In this document: piece by piece, positions 52,018-60,653 of the stretch
Position numbering within the stretch: the stretch's first letter is position 1
How the letters are laid out: each line of letters opens with the position of its first letter
NCBI GenBank assembly: GCA_044223975.1
Contig: JBGALI010000021.1
Span: 36,027 to 100,026 of the forward strand
Origin: CAZCPB01 sp044223975
GTDB lineage: Bacteria; Planctomycetota; Phycisphaerae; Phycisphaerales; UBA1924
Direction of reading: 5' to 3'
Length of the DNA: 64,000 bases
Notes under the pieces: model-generated
The model's database searches: none
What the model saw: the letters and a program-made list of their open reading frames with translations, nothing else
What the model was told of the DNA's origin: nothing
Made by a program: the position numbers and the translations under genes

Positions 52018-52797
52018 GTGACCACCGACCACGAAATCTTCCGCACCGCCGTCGACCTCTCAGCCTCCGGCTCCCCCTTCGTCCTCATCACGGTCATCAG
52101 GACCCAGGGGAGCACCCCGCGCGACGCCGGCGCCAAGATGATCTGGCGCCCCGGCTCGAACGGCCTCGTGGGCACCGTCGGCGGCGGCCAGTTTGAGCTG
52201 CTCGTCCTCGATGCCGCGCAGAAGTGCCTCGAAACCCGCTCGTGCCTCACCGAGAAGTTCGTCCTCGGCGCCGATGCCGATCAGTGCTGCGGCGGCGTCA
52301 TGGAGGTCTTCCTCGAGTTCCACGGCCCGCGCAGCCACCTGATCATCTTCGGCGCCGGCCACGTCTCCCAGTCCCTCGCCGATCTCCTCGACGGCGCCGG
52401 CCTCGACCTCGCCATCGTCGACGACCGCCCCGATTGGAACTCCGCCGATCGGTTCCCCCGCGCCCGCCGCGTCCTCTCATGGGACGAAGGCGTCGCCCTC
52501 GCGCACCAGTCGCCCGGCGCCACCCTCGCCTGCGTCATGACCTGCTCGCACGACACCGACTTCGACATCCTCCGCGCCCTTCTCAAATCTCCGCCCGCCT
52601 TCACCGGCTTGATCGGCAGCCGCTCCAAGCGCGTCTGCCTCTTCGGTCGCCTCGTCGCCTCCGGCCTCGACGAATCGATTGTCCAGAGGGTCCACTGCCC
52701 CATCGGCGTCGGCGACACCGGCAAAGAGCCCAAGCTCGTCGCCATCTCGATGGCCGCTCAGATCTTGATGGAAGCGAAAGAACTTGCCACCCGCTGA
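52018..52797 (+). CDS. xdhC: XdhC family molybdenum cofactor insertion chaperone
   Basis: XdhC proteins bind sulfurated molybdenum cofactor and insert it into xanthine dehydrogenase. The 259-residue protein has an N-terminal domain (GTVGGGQFE) and a Rossmann-type C-terminal domain (LIIFGAGHVSQSLADLLDGAG, AIVDDRPDW and GLIGSRSKRV). The DQCCGGVMEV motif is typical. The start is a GTG. It overlaps the next gene by 14 bases. Confidence 0.9.
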   Translation: MTTDHEIFRTAVDLSASGSPFVLITVIRTQGSTPRDAGAKMIWRPGSNGLVGTVGGGQFELLVLDAAQKCLETRSCLTEKFVLGADADQCCGGVMEVFLEFHGPRSHLIIFGAGHVSQSLADLLDGAGLDLAIVDDRPDWNSADRFPRARRVLSWDEGVALAHQSPGATLACVMTCSHDTDFDILRALLKSPPAFTGLIGSRSKRVCLFGRLVASGLDESIVQRVHCPIGVGDTGKEPKLVAISMAAQILMEAKELATR

Positions 52798-53413
52798 TGC
52801 CGATTTCGCGATTCTCGTGCTGGGCGCCGGCAAGGGCTCGCGCATGGGCGGCCACAAGATCGTGATGAACGTCGGTGGCAGGCCGTGGTTCGAGTGGCAG
52901 CGCGAGCGGCTCGAACGCGTGCTCTGCCGCACTCTTTGGATGGTCCCGGTTGGCGTTCCCGGGCTCTCCAACCCCCCGGATGCTCCGGCTGCTCGTGGGA
53001 TTTCGATGGCGACGGCCTGGGGGGGCGACAACGCGCCGATGTTCATGAGCTTTCTTGCCGGCCTCTACATCATTCGAAGCGGCTGTACCGAGCGCCGTGC
53101 GGGAGGCCTCTTCGTCCTTCCCATTGATACACCGGCACCGGCCCCGCGCGTATGGCACCGCCTCGCCACTTCGGGCCGCGTCGCCGTTCCATCGTTCCGC
53201 GGCTCGCGGGGTCACCCGGTGTTCCTCCCATGGACGTGGATCGCAGATCGCATCATGCCTGCGGTGGACGCCGCCCACCCCTCGACGCTCCGCCTGGACC
53301 ACCTCATCGCCCCGGACATCACCCTCATCGAAGTCGACGACCCCGATGTTGCGGTGAACCTCAACACACCCGATGATGTCGTGGCATGGCTGGCCCGCTC
53401 CGCGCATCCGTGA
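52784..53413 (+). CDS. MocA-like molybdenum cofactor nucleotidyltransferase
   Basis: A protein of about 209 residues with an N-terminal nucleotide-binding signature (ILVLGAGKGSRMGGHKI) of the NTP-transferase family; MocA-type members attach CMP or GMP to molybdenum cofactor. The Asp of the LPIDTP motif would bind metal. The gene overlaps the xdhC end. A TTG at 52784 is the only start codon upstream of the signature in this frame. In Bacillus, pucB has the same role and lies in the same gene set. A sugar nucleotidyltransferase is an unlikely alternative. Confidence 0.82.
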   Translation: MPPADADFAILVLGAGKGSRMGGHKIVMNVGGRPWFEWQRERLERVLCRTLWMVPVGVPGLSNPPDAPAARGISMATAWGGDNAPMFMSFLAGLYIIRSGCTERRAGGLFVLPIDTPAPAPRVWHRLATSGRVAVPSFRGSRGHPVFLPWTWIADRIMPAVDAAHPSTLRLDHLIAPDITLIEVDDPDVAVNLNTPDDVVAWLARSAHP

Positions 53414-53430
53414 CCGCCGCCCTGACTTCT

Positions 53431-53484
53431 TCTACCAAATCTAGTGGGGCAGGTGTTCCACCTGCCTCTACCCTTTCCACCTCT
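53431..53484. repeat. 54-bp palindromic element, intergenic copy
   Basis: Its core is an inverted repeat GGCAGGTG-TTC-CACCTGCC (53448-53466). The surrounding 54 bases match 54591-54644 at 46 of 54 positions. It lies between the MocA-like gene and the adenine deaminase gene and might also form a hairpin in the transcript. Confidence 0.85.
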
Positions 53485-53507
53485 GCTCTCCACCCCCGGC
53501 GCCGCCC

Positions 53508-55331
53508 ATGATCTCCCCCGACCTCCTCGCCATCTCCCGCGGCGACGCACCCGCAGACCTCCTCTTCACCAACGCGCGCCTCGTCAACGTCTTCACCCGC
53601 GAGATCGAGTCCTCCAACCTCGCCGTCCACGCCGCCACCGGACGCATCGCCGGCATCGGCGACTACTCGCGCGCCGCGCACACCATCGACCTCAAAAACT
53701 CCTTCCTCGCCCCCGGCTTCATCGACGCCCACATGCACGTCGAGTCCACGATGCTCCCGCCCTCGGAGTTCGTGAAGCTCGCCCTGCCGCACGGCACCAC
53801 CGCCGCCGTCTTCGACCCCCACGAGATCGCCAACGTCCTGGGCCTCGACGGCATCCGCTACATCATGGACGACGCTCGCGATCTCCCCTTCAACTCGCTG
53901 TTTGCTCTTCCCTCCTGCGTCCCCGCGTCCCACCTCGAAACCTCCGGCGCCAAGCTCGAAGCCGCCGACCTCGAGCCACTCTTCGACGACCCCCGCGTCG
54001 TCGCCCTCGCCGAGATGATGAACTTCCCCGGCGTCATCACCGCTCGCCCCAGCGTCCTCGCCAAGGTCGACCTCGGCCTCCGCAAGGGCCTCGTCGACGG
54101 CCACGCACCAGGACTCCGTGGCAAAAACCTCAACGCCTACCTCGCCGCCGGCATCTCCTCCGACCACGAATGCACCACGCCCGACGAAGCCCTCGAAAAA
54201 CTCCGCCGCGGCATGCACATCTACATCCGCGAAGGCTCCGCCGCCCGCAACCTCGAAGCACTCCTCCCCATCGTCACCCCCGCCAACGCCCACCGCTTCT
54301 CCTTTTGCACCGACGACCGGCACCCCGCCGACCTCAAGCACGAAGGCCACATCGACCACGTCGTCCGCCGCGCCATCTCGCTCGGCCTCGATCCAGCGAC
54401 CGCCGTTGCCATGGCCTCCCTCCACACCGCCCAGCATTACCGCCAGCGCGACCTCGGCGCCATCGCCCCAGGCCGCTTCGCAGATCTCATCGTCTTCGAC
54501 GACCTGAACAAGCCCACCCCGCGCCAGGTCTACTTCCGCGGCAACCTCGTCGCCGAAAACGAAACGTGCCTTCGAGATCCGTTCGGAGCATCTACCCGGT
54601 CTAGTGGGGCAGGTGTCCCACCTGCCGCTACCCCATCTACCTCTTCGGGTCCGAATCAAGCTCTCCGGTGGTGTGGCTCTCCAACGCGCTGTCCCGACTC
54701 CGTCCGCATCCCCCTTCGCCTTCCTCCCAATCTTTCCGAACTCTCTTTTCGCATCCCCGCCACCGGCGCCAAGTCCCTCCGCGTCATCGGCATGTTCCCC
54801 GACCAGCTCGTCACCGACTCCCTCGTGCTCCCCGCAAACCCCGTCAACGGCGAGCACCGCGCCGATCCCGCCCGCGATCTCCTCAAGCTCGCCGTCATCG
54901 AGCGCCACCGCGCCACGGGCAACATCGGCCTGGGTTTCGCCAAAGGCTTCAAGTTCAAGCACGGCGCCCTCGCCAGCACCGTCGGCCACGACTCCCACAA
55001 CCTCGCCATCGTCGGCGCCAGCGACTCCGACATGCTCACCGCCGCCCGCGCTCTCGCCGCGGCAGGCGGGGGTCAATGCGCCGTCCTCCACGGCAAGGTC
55101 CTCGCCCTGCTCCCGCTCCCCATCGCCGGCCTCATGTCCGATCAGTCCGCCGACACCGTCATCGAGCAGCAGCGCCAGCTCCTCGACGCTACCAAGGCCA
55201 TGGGATGTCCCCACGCCGACCCCTTCATGCCTCTGTCCTTTCTTCCCCTGCCCGTGATTCCCAGGCTCAAGCTGACTGACTTGGGCCTTGTCGATGTGGA
55301 ACGGTTCGAAATCGTCCCGCTCGAACTCTGA
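53508..55331 (+). CDS. ade: Adenine deaminase, with an in-frame insertion
   Basis: Deaminates adenine to hypoxanthine, feeding the downstream dehydrogenase. The 607-residue protein has the amidohydrolase motifs APGFIDAHMHVEST, DPHEIANVLG, SSDHECTTPDEA, FCTDDRHPADL and FAKGFKFKHGALAST, all as in bacterial Ade. Between AENETCLRD and NLSELSF there is an extra segment of about 50 residues (roughly 358-405), whose first 18 residues are encoded by a palindromic repeat element; the rest is low-complexity. Whether the enzyme tolerates this loop is untested. It follows the Moco and dehydrogenase genes on the same strand. Confidence 0.88.
   Translation: MISPDLLAISRGDAPADLLFTNARLVNVFTREIESSNLAVHAATGRIAGIGDYSRAAHTIDLKNSFLAPGFIDAHMHVESTMLPPSEFVKLALPHGTTAAVFDPHEIANVLGLDGIRYIMDDARDLPFNSLFALPSCVPASHLETSGAKLEAADLEPLFDDPRVVALAEMMNFPGVITARPSVLAKVDLGLRKGLVDGHAPGLRGKNLNAYLAAGISSDHECTTPDEALEKLRRGMHIYIREGSAARNLEALLPIVTPANAHRFSFCTDDRHPADLKHEGHIDHVVRRAISLGLDPATAVAMASLHTAQHYRQRDLGAIAPGRFADLIVFDDLNKPTPRQVYFRGNLVAENETCLRDPFGASTRSSGAGVPPAATPSTSSGPNQALRWCGSPTRCPDSVRIPLRLPPNLSELSFRIPATGAKSLRVIGMFPDQLVTDSLVLPANPVNGEHRADPARDLLKLAVIERHRATGNIGLGFAKGFKFKHGALASTVGHDSHNLAIVGASDSDMLTAARALAAAGGGQCAVLHGKVLALLPLPIAGLMSDQSADTVIEQQRQLLDATKAMGCPHADPFMPLSFLPLPVIPRLKLTDLGLVDVERFEIVPLEL
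54591..54644. repeat. 54-bp palindromic element, copy inside ade
   Basis: Second copy of the element at 53431, with core GGCAGGTG-TCC-CACCTGCC. Its 18 codons (STRSSGAGVPPA and so on) are in frame with adenine deaminase, so it extends the protein without breaking it. Confidence 0.87.
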
Positions 55332-55752
55332 CACCCTTCAAGCAGGTTCGATAACCAAGCGCTAACCAATTACCACAGCAGCATTTGCAATTGCAATGGA
55401 GCCCTGCATTTTGCCCCGTTCTCACGGAATTACGCACAGGGGTTTTCCCCAATTGGAAGTCGGAGCCCCGTTTCCCGGGCGCCGCAACGTCCTCCACTCT
55501 GGAATCACGGGGTAGGAAAATACCCCACAAAACTTTGAGAAGCGTTAAGAAGGCACTTGGTCCGCCCCTGCCATCCCGGTATGCTGTTCGCTTGCGTGGA
55601 TGTTCCACGCACGCGAGCGGCAGGGAGAGAGACAAGACACCCCTTCCATCGCGGTCCGAGTTCCGCGGCCTTTCCAGCCGCGGGACGTCATCTGTAGCCG
55701 CGCTGCACCTTCGCCACGACGCGAGGGGGTAGCGCCATGGGAGGATCGCATC
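55332..55752. promoter_or_regulatory. AT-richer intergenic region with hairpins and a candidate promoter
   Basis: No gene is visible. Features: a 12-bp palindrome TTGCAATTGCAA (55385-55396), hairpins GGGGTTTTCCCC and GGGGTA-GGAAAA-TACCCC (55509-55526), and a possible promoter TTGGTC-17-TATGCT (55557-55585). The same site also has a GG-N10-GC spacing (55552-55565) that could suit sigma54, but the -12 element is poor. Two further hairpins (GCGTGGA/TCCACGC near 55600 and CCGCGGC/GCCGCGG at 55663-55683) fall in the leader of the PEP-CTERM gene. Confidence 0.4.
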
Positions 55753-56361
55753 ATGCGTAAGTTCGCCATCGCAATGGCCCTCGTCGTCGCCGCCGGCGCC
55801 GCACAGGCCAAGGAAGCCAACACCGGCACGCTCTGGACCGGCCACAACACCGGCGTCGGCGCCGGCTTCTCCAGCCGCACCGTCTCTACGCTCAACATCA
55901 ACGTCGCCGGGATCAATTCCAACGACGAATACGGCGCGCCGATCAACGTCGTCAACAACTACAACATCGGCGCCAACTCGCACGTCATCGGCATCGGCTG
56001 GGACGTGACCCTCTTCGCCGATTCGCCCTCGTATCTCTCTGAGCTGAGCGTCGCCTTCGAGGACAGCGCCCAGTCGACGGGCGTTTTCCTTTCCCCCGGC
56101 GCCGGTGACGATTTCCCGGGCACCGCCGTGTATTCCTCCGGCGGCGTCGTCGACCTCGTCGGCATCGCCCTCGACTTCAACGTCGGCCCCGACGGCATCC
56201 TCCGCCTCGAGTACTTCGAAGGCTTCGACGACTTCGGGGGCGACTGGGATGGCATCTGGCAGTCCGGCACCCTCACCGTCCAGTACGACACCGTCCCGGC
56301 CCCCGGCGCCGCGGGCGTCCTCGCGGTCGGCGGCCTCATGGCCCTCCGCCGCCGCCGCTGA
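55753..56361 (+). CDS. PEP-CTERM-type sorting domain protein
   Basis: A 202-residue exported protein with a signal peptide (MRKFAIAMALVVAAGAAQA) and a C-terminal sorting tail: VPAPG, a hydrophobic helix (AAGVLAVGGLMAL) and RRRR. The body is beta-rich with many Asn/Gly (NNYNIGANSHVIGIGWDVTL, GGVVDLVGIALDFNVG). GGGAGG lies about ten bases before the ATG. It resembles exported matrix or surface proteins of this lineage; no enzymatic motif. A strong terminator follows. Confidence 0.85.
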   Translation: MRKFAIAMALVVAAGAAQAKEANTGTLWTGHNTGVGAGFSSRTVSTLNINVAGINSNDEYGAPINVVNNYNIGANSHVIGIGWDVTLFADSPSYLSELSVAFEDSAQSTGVFLSPGAGDDFPGTAVYSSGGVVDLVGIALDFNVGPDGILRLEYFEGFDDFGGDWDGIWQSGTLTVQYDTVPAPGAAGVLAVGGLMALRRRR

Positions 56362-56402
56362 GCACACCGCTCAGTGACCGTCTGAAACACACGATTCTCC
56401 AA

Positions 56403-56432
56403 GGCCCGCGGGACACGTCCCGCGGGCCTTTT
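56403..56432 (+). terminator. Intrinsic terminator after the PEP-CTERM gene
   Basis: An 11-bp perfect stem GGCCCGCGGGA/TCCCGCGGGCC with a four-base loop and TTTT. It ends the upstream transcript. The 290 bases beyond it, up to the Hcp-like gene, contain nothing I recognise. Confidence 0.9.
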
Positions 56433-56723
56433 CTCTGCGCGGCCGCCAAACCCGTGGAAAGCGCCACCCCAAGCGTGTCATCCAGATGCGCGGTGATTCT
56501 CGCGCCAATCGTTCACGTACGAGCCGCGAACGCAGTGAGCGGTCCGGGGGATGGCGAGCGTCGTCCACGCACCCCGTCACTTCGTTCCAGGCTCGTTGCG
56601 ACCGTGCTCGGAAGAGCGCGATTCTGTGAAAGACCGTCTCACAGCGCCGGTGATTCTGGATTGCCGTGCCGCGGCCCGTGCATGAACCGGCCGTGCCGCG
56701 TCACGGCGCGCCGCTCCCCGACG

Positions 56724-57227
56724 TCACGACCTCTTGGTGGCGTCAAAGCTCCACATGAACTTGCGTGTGGCCCCGGGTCGGCCCTCCGGGCCGTACGGCG
56801 TGGCGGCCCATTCCACCTTGTCGAACACCAGAGAGACTTCCTCCGTGAGCGGCGGGGACAGCTTGCCCTCCTCGGCGGGGCGGGCGTTTTGAGTGATCGC
56901 CGTGATGTTTATCTTGGTGAGAATGTACGACATGTAGACGTGGGTCCCAAACCTGGTGTTCTTGATGCAATCGAGCTGCCCGCCCTTGATGCTCGTGTGC
57001 GTGATGCACGCGCTGTGGAGCTGGGGCGTCGTCTCGTCGACGATCTTCGTGACGGTCAAGCCCGAGAAATGAATGCTGCCGTAGAGTTGCGAATCGTCGG
57101 AGGCCAGCCCGCGCCGGACCTGCTGGAGGCCGTAGGAAAACCCCAGCACGGGGATCCATTTTTCACGCCCGCGCTCCCACCCCTCCGCGTCGATGCCCTC
57201 GAGTTTCAGGTAATAGTCAAACGGCAT
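56724..57227 (-). CDS. Hcp1 family type VI secretion tube-like protein
   Basis: A 167-residue protein, the usual Hcp size. MPFDYYLKLEGIDAEGW at the start, GSIHFSGLTVTKIVDETTPQLHSACITHTSIK in the middle, and SLVFDKVEWAATPYG are typical of the Hcp beta-barrel that stacks into a tube. No other type VI gene (tssB, tssC, tssK, vgrG, clpV) is in the window, so it is an orphan; it may be secreted by a system elsewhere. GGGAGACC lies upstream of the ATG. Confidence 0.85.
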   Translation of the reverse strand: MPFDYYLKLEGIDAEGWERGREKWIPVLGFSYGLQQVRRGLASDDSQLYGSIHFSGLTVTKIVDETTPQLHSACITHTSIKGGQLDCIKNTRFGTHVYMSYILTKINITAITQNARPAEEGKLSPPLTEEVSLVFDKVEWAATPYGPEGRPGATRKFMWSFDATKRS

Positions 57228-57419
57228 CGTCGTGGTCTCCCGGGGCTGGTCTTCCCGCCCGAATTCCGCCGGACTCATCGGGGCGCGAGCCGCGGCGAGA
57301 AGAGCGAGCCAGAGCGTCCCCCGCGCGGTGCGCCGGTCACACCCGTTCGACCATCGCAAGCGGTCCGCGCAGAGCGTAACGGATCCTTCAAACAGCCACA
57401 ACCGCTACTCTCCCCAACC

Positions 57420-58886
57420 ATGCCTCCCTCTCTCCCTCCCGCTCAGCTCGCCCCCATCCTCGCCCGCCTCAACGCCTCCAACGCCGACTACGCCGGCATC
57501 TATCCCGGCGAGCCCATCGGGCGCCAGCCCGTCCACACCATCTACGGCGGCGCCCACCTCTTCCGCCGCGACTCCGCACGCCGGCTCGGCGACCTCGCCC
57601 TCGCCTCGCTCCGCGACTACGCCCCCGACTTCGCCAGCTTCGCCCGCGCCATCGGCCTCCGCGGCTGCGAATCCCTCCCCGACACCGCCGCCGGCGCCGC
57701 TTCCATCCTCGAGCAGTTCCGACGCGATCCACCCCACGGGAGCGCGGCCTCCGCCGCCGCCAACCCCGCCGCGGCCTTCGCCATCGGCGTCTACGACCGC
57801 GTCCTCGCCAAGCTCTCGACCGAGCCGGTCGAAGACTTCCGCATCGACTTCGAGGACGGCTACGGCGTCAGGCCAGACGCGGAGGAAGACGCCTGCGCCG
57901 AGCAGGCCGCGCGCGAAGTGGCGGCAGGCATAGCCGAGAAATCCCTCCCGCCCTTCATCGGCATCCGCATCAAGAACTTCGGCCCGGACACCCACGCCCG
58001 CGGCATCCGCACCCTCGACATCTTCCTCACCACCCTCGCCGCGCACGCCGGGGGAAAGCTCCCCGACAACTTCGTCCTCATGCTCCCCAAGGTCGTCTCC
58101 GCGCGGCAGGTCACCACCATGGCCGACCTCTGCGACCTCTTCGAGAACGCCGGCACGTTTCCCAAAAACTCCCTCAAGATGGAGTTCATGGTCGAGACCA
58201 CCCAGGCCGTCATCGACGCGCACGGCGTCTGCCCGCTCCCCGGCTTCGTCCGCGCCTCCCGCGGCCGCTGCATCGCCGCCGCGCTCGGGGTCTACGACTA
58301 CACCGCAAGCTGCGGCGTCACCGCCCACCAGCAGAAAATCGACCACCGCGCCTGCGACTTTGCGCGCCACGTCATGCAGGTCTCGCTCGGCGCCAGCGGC
58401 CTCTTCCTCTCCGACGGCGCCACCAACATCATGCCCGCCGCGCCGCACCGCGCCCCCGAGGGCGGCACGCTCTCACCCGGGCAGTTGTCGGAGAATCGCG
58501 CCGCCGTCCACAGCGCCTGGCGCCTCAACTTCGAGCACGTCCGCCGCTCGCTCGCGCACGGCTGGTACCAGGGCTGGGACCTCAACCCCGCGCAGCTCCC
58601 CGTCCGGTACGCCGCCGTCTACTCCTACTTCCTCGAGTTCCTCCCCGAGGCGACCGCCCGCCTCCGCAACTTCGTCGACAAGGCCGCGCGGGCCACGCTT
58701 GTGGGCGGCGCCGGCGGCGGAATCTTCGACGACGCCGCCACCGCGCAGGGACTCCTCACGTTCTTCATCCAGGGCCTCCGCCGCCGCGCCATCACGCAGG
58801 CCGAAGCCGAAGCCACCGGTCTGACTCCCGAGGAAATCAGCACCAGATCCTTCGTCGAGATCCTCCGCGGCCGCGTCGCGCACTAG
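57420..58886 (+). CDS. HpcH/HpaI (CitE-like) aldolase/citrate lyase family protein, DUF6986-type
   Basis: A 488-residue protein with the metal-binding signature of CitE and malyl-CoA-type lyases: EDFRIDFEDGYG, KMEFMVETTQAV (second acidic metal ligand), and ASGLFLSDGATNIMP near the centre. It is about 1.5 times the length of CitE, and the C-terminal helical part (from SAWRLNFEHVRRSL) is extra; this recalls the DUF6986 group. It is convergent with the uricase gene and their stop codons overlap. Because glyoxylate is the end product of the neighbouring pathway, a glyoxylate-using lyase or condensation is a reasonable guess, but it is only inference. Confidence 0.75.
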   Translation: MPPSLPPAQLAPILARLNASNADYAGIYPGEPIGRQPVHTIYGGAHLFRRDSARRLGDLALASLRDYAPDFASFARAIGLRGCESLPDTAAGAASILEQFRRDPPHGSAASAAANPAAAFAIGVYDRVLAKLSTEPVEDFRIDFEDGYGVRPDAEEDACAEQAAREVAAGIAEKSLPPFIGIRIKNFGPDTHARGIRTLDIFLTTLAAHAGGKLPDNFVLMLPKVVSARQVTTMADLCDLFENAGTFPKNSLKMEFMVETTQAVIDAHGVCPLPGFVRASRGRCIAAALGVYDYTASCGVTAHQQKIDHRACDFARHVMQVSLGASGLFLSDGATNIMPAAPHRAPEGGTLSPGQLSENRAAVHSAWRLNFEHVRRSLAHGWYQGWDLNPAQLPVRYAAVYSYFLEFLPEATARLRNFVDKAARATLVGGAGGGIFDDAATAQGLLTFFIQGLRRRAITQAEAEATGLTPEEISTRSFVEILRGRVAH

Positions 58887-59758
58887 CGCCGCTCGATCGT
58901 CGCCTCGATGAGCCCGTGCGGTTCGTCGGTCGGCACGAACACCTCGTTCCGGTTCTCAAGCCCGAACGGCTTCAGGTTCACGAGCAGGCAGTGCTTATTC
59001 GGCAGCGAAAGCCGGATCCTTTCAATCTCGCCGCAGGCCTTTAGCGCCGCCTCGCCCATCGCAAACAGCGTCTGCTGCACCGACTCGCTCTTTTGACCCG
59101 CGAACGCCTCGACAAGCGCCCGTCGGATCGCCCCGCGCCGCGCCGCGAAGTCCCCCTCGCCGGTCAGCCCGGAGTACTGCCAGCTCGCCGACACGCTCGT
59201 GGCCATGATCCGGTCGCGCACCTCCGGAAGCGTCGTGTACTCGTCCTTCATGAACCCCGAGAACGCCGAGTCGGTCGACTTGAGAATCACCAGCCCCTCG
59301 ACCCCGCCCAAGACCGCCGCGCCGGGCCGCTCGACTACCGCTTCGCAGGTGTGCCGCTCCTCCGTGCCCTTGGTGAAGCAGTGGGGGTGGTCCTTTCCGC
59401 CGAGGCGTACGCGGTCCCACGGCACCTCCGAGATCCCCACGCGCGCCAGCCGCACGTGCGCCAGTCGGTCGACGAAGTGCCTGCCCAAGTGCACGGCGAA
59501 CGACTCGACCGAGTCCAGCGGGTGGTCCTTGGCCAGCGCGTAGACGGTGTTCTTCATGGTGTCCGTCGGCAGGCACAGCGCGTTGTCGCCGGCGTGGACC
59601 GGGGCAAAGTCGCCCTCGAGCGCGATGTCCACGCTCAGCTCGCGGACGGTGTGCCGCTTCCCCGCGCGCAAGACCTTGACGAGCCGCACGCGCGACTTGC
59701 CGTAGTTGTTCTGGCCCAGCACTGCCGTGCCGGCCTTTGTGCGAGATCGCTTGACCAT
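58883..59758 (-). CDS. uox: Urate oxidase (uricase)
   Basis: Oxidises urate to 5-hydroxyisourate with O2, without a cofactor. The 291-residue protein has LPTDTMKNTVYALAKDH (catalytic Thr), TKGTEERHTCE, GLVILKSTDSAFSGF and KDEYTTLPE, all in family positions, and the length fits. It is the last gene in the operon allB-alc-uraD-uraH-uox, one base after uraH. Xanthine dehydrogenase 8 kb to the left provides its substrate. Confidence 0.95.
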   Translation of the reverse strand: MVKRSRTKAGTAVLGQNNYGKSRVRLVKVLRAGKRHTVRELSVDIALEGDFAPVHAGDNALCLPTDTMKNTVYALAKDHPLDSVESFAVHLGRHFVDRLAHVRLARVGISEVPWDRVRLGGKDHPHCFTKGTEERHTCEAVVERPGAAVLGGVEGLVILKSTDSAFSGFMKDEYTTLPEVRDRIMATSVSASWQYSGLTGEGDFAARRGAIRRALVEAFAGQKSESVQQTLFAMGEAALKACGEIERIRLSLPNKHCLLVNLKPFGLENRNEVFVPTDEPHGLIEATIERR

Positions 59759-59759
59759 G

Positions 59760-60104
59760 TCAGGTTCCCCGGTAGGTCGAGTATCCAAACGGGCTCACCA
59801 GCAGCGGGACGTGGTGATGGCGCGCCGTGTCCCCGACGACGAACGCGACCTCGACGCGCGGGAAGAAGGTCGCGACCCCCTTGGCGGCAAAGTACGCGCC
59901 GGTCTCGAAGCGCAGCCGGTACGTTGCCGCCCCAAGCGCCGTGCCCGCGGGCAGGAGCGACTTCACGCGTCCGTCGGCGTCGGTCGACGCGGAGTTCACG
60001 GCCGTCCAGCGCCCCGGCGCATCCTCGCGCTCGAGCGTGACGTCCACGCCCGTGGCCGGCGTGCCGCGCGAAGTGTCCAGGATGTGCGTGCTGATCCCGC
60101 TCAT
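59760..60104 (-). CDS. uraH: 5-hydroxyisourate hydrolase
   Basis: Transthyretin-like enzyme that opens 5-hydroxyisourate to OHCU. The 114-residue protein has the N-terminal HILDTSRGTPA, the central DADGRVKSLL, the histidines in RHHHVPLLVSP and the family-defining C-terminal tetrapeptide YRGT (GYSTYRGT). Its ATG overlaps the uraD stop (ATGA). Confidence 0.95.
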   Translation of the reverse strand: MSGISTHILDTSRGTPATGVDVTLEREDAPGRWTAVNSASTDADGRVKSLLPAGTALGAATYRLRFETGAYFAAKGVATFFPRVEVAFVVGDTARHHHVPLLVSPFGYSTYRGT

Positions 60105-60613
60105 TCGCTCAGCATCCTTTCCAGGCGGAGGCGGGTGATCTTCCGCTGCTCCGCGGCGGCGTTCCGCAGCTCGGTTGGTGCATCATTGGCCAGGCGAACG
60201 CGGAGCTGCGCGAGCATCTCGTCCCCGGACCTGCCCGTGGCGCAGATCAGGAACACGTGGCCGAACCTGGCCTGGTACGCGCGGTTGCCCTCGGCGAAGG
60301 CAGCGCGAGTTTCGTCGCTGGCGCGCGCCATTCCGGACTGCTCGCGCCGCGACATGTCGCTGGTGGGGGCGAATTTCGGCTGCGTGAGGTTGGTCTCGCC
60401 GATCCGCGGGTGGTGCGAGAAAGCCTCGAGCCAGTCGTCGCGCGAGAGCGCGTCCGCTACTGCGTCGGCCGCGGCAAGGAGCGAAGCGGAATCGGTGAAC
60501 GGTCGGCGCGAGGTCATGGACTCCGCCCAGGCGCGAGACCCGCATGCCTTCATGAACGCCGCGCGTGCCTCCCGGGCGTTCATCGCGTTCAGCCTGGCGA
60601 GACCGTTGCTCAT
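60101..60613 (-). CDS. uraD: OHCU decarboxylase
   Basis: Converts 2-oxo-4-hydroxy-4-carboxy-5-ureidoimidazoline to S-allantoin. The 170-residue helical protein has the catalytic AFSHHPRIGE and FGHVFLICATGRSGDEML. It is placed between alc and uraH in the same operon, 40 bases after alc. The ATG MSNGLARLNAMN is the natural start; the longer upstream frame is Arg/Pro-rich and overlaps alc. Confidence 0.93.
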   Translation of the reverse strand: MSNGLARLNAMNAREARAAFMKACGSRAWAESMTSRRPFTDSASLLAAADAVADALSRDDWLEAFSHHPRIGETNLTQPKFAPTSDMSRREQSGMARASDETRAAFAEGNRAYQARFGHVFLICATGRSGDEMLAQLRVRLANDAPTELRNAAAEQRKITRLRLERMLSE

Positions 60614-60653
60614 GGGGCGTTGCGTCCTGCGCGTTCGAGCGCTGCGTTCGGCG

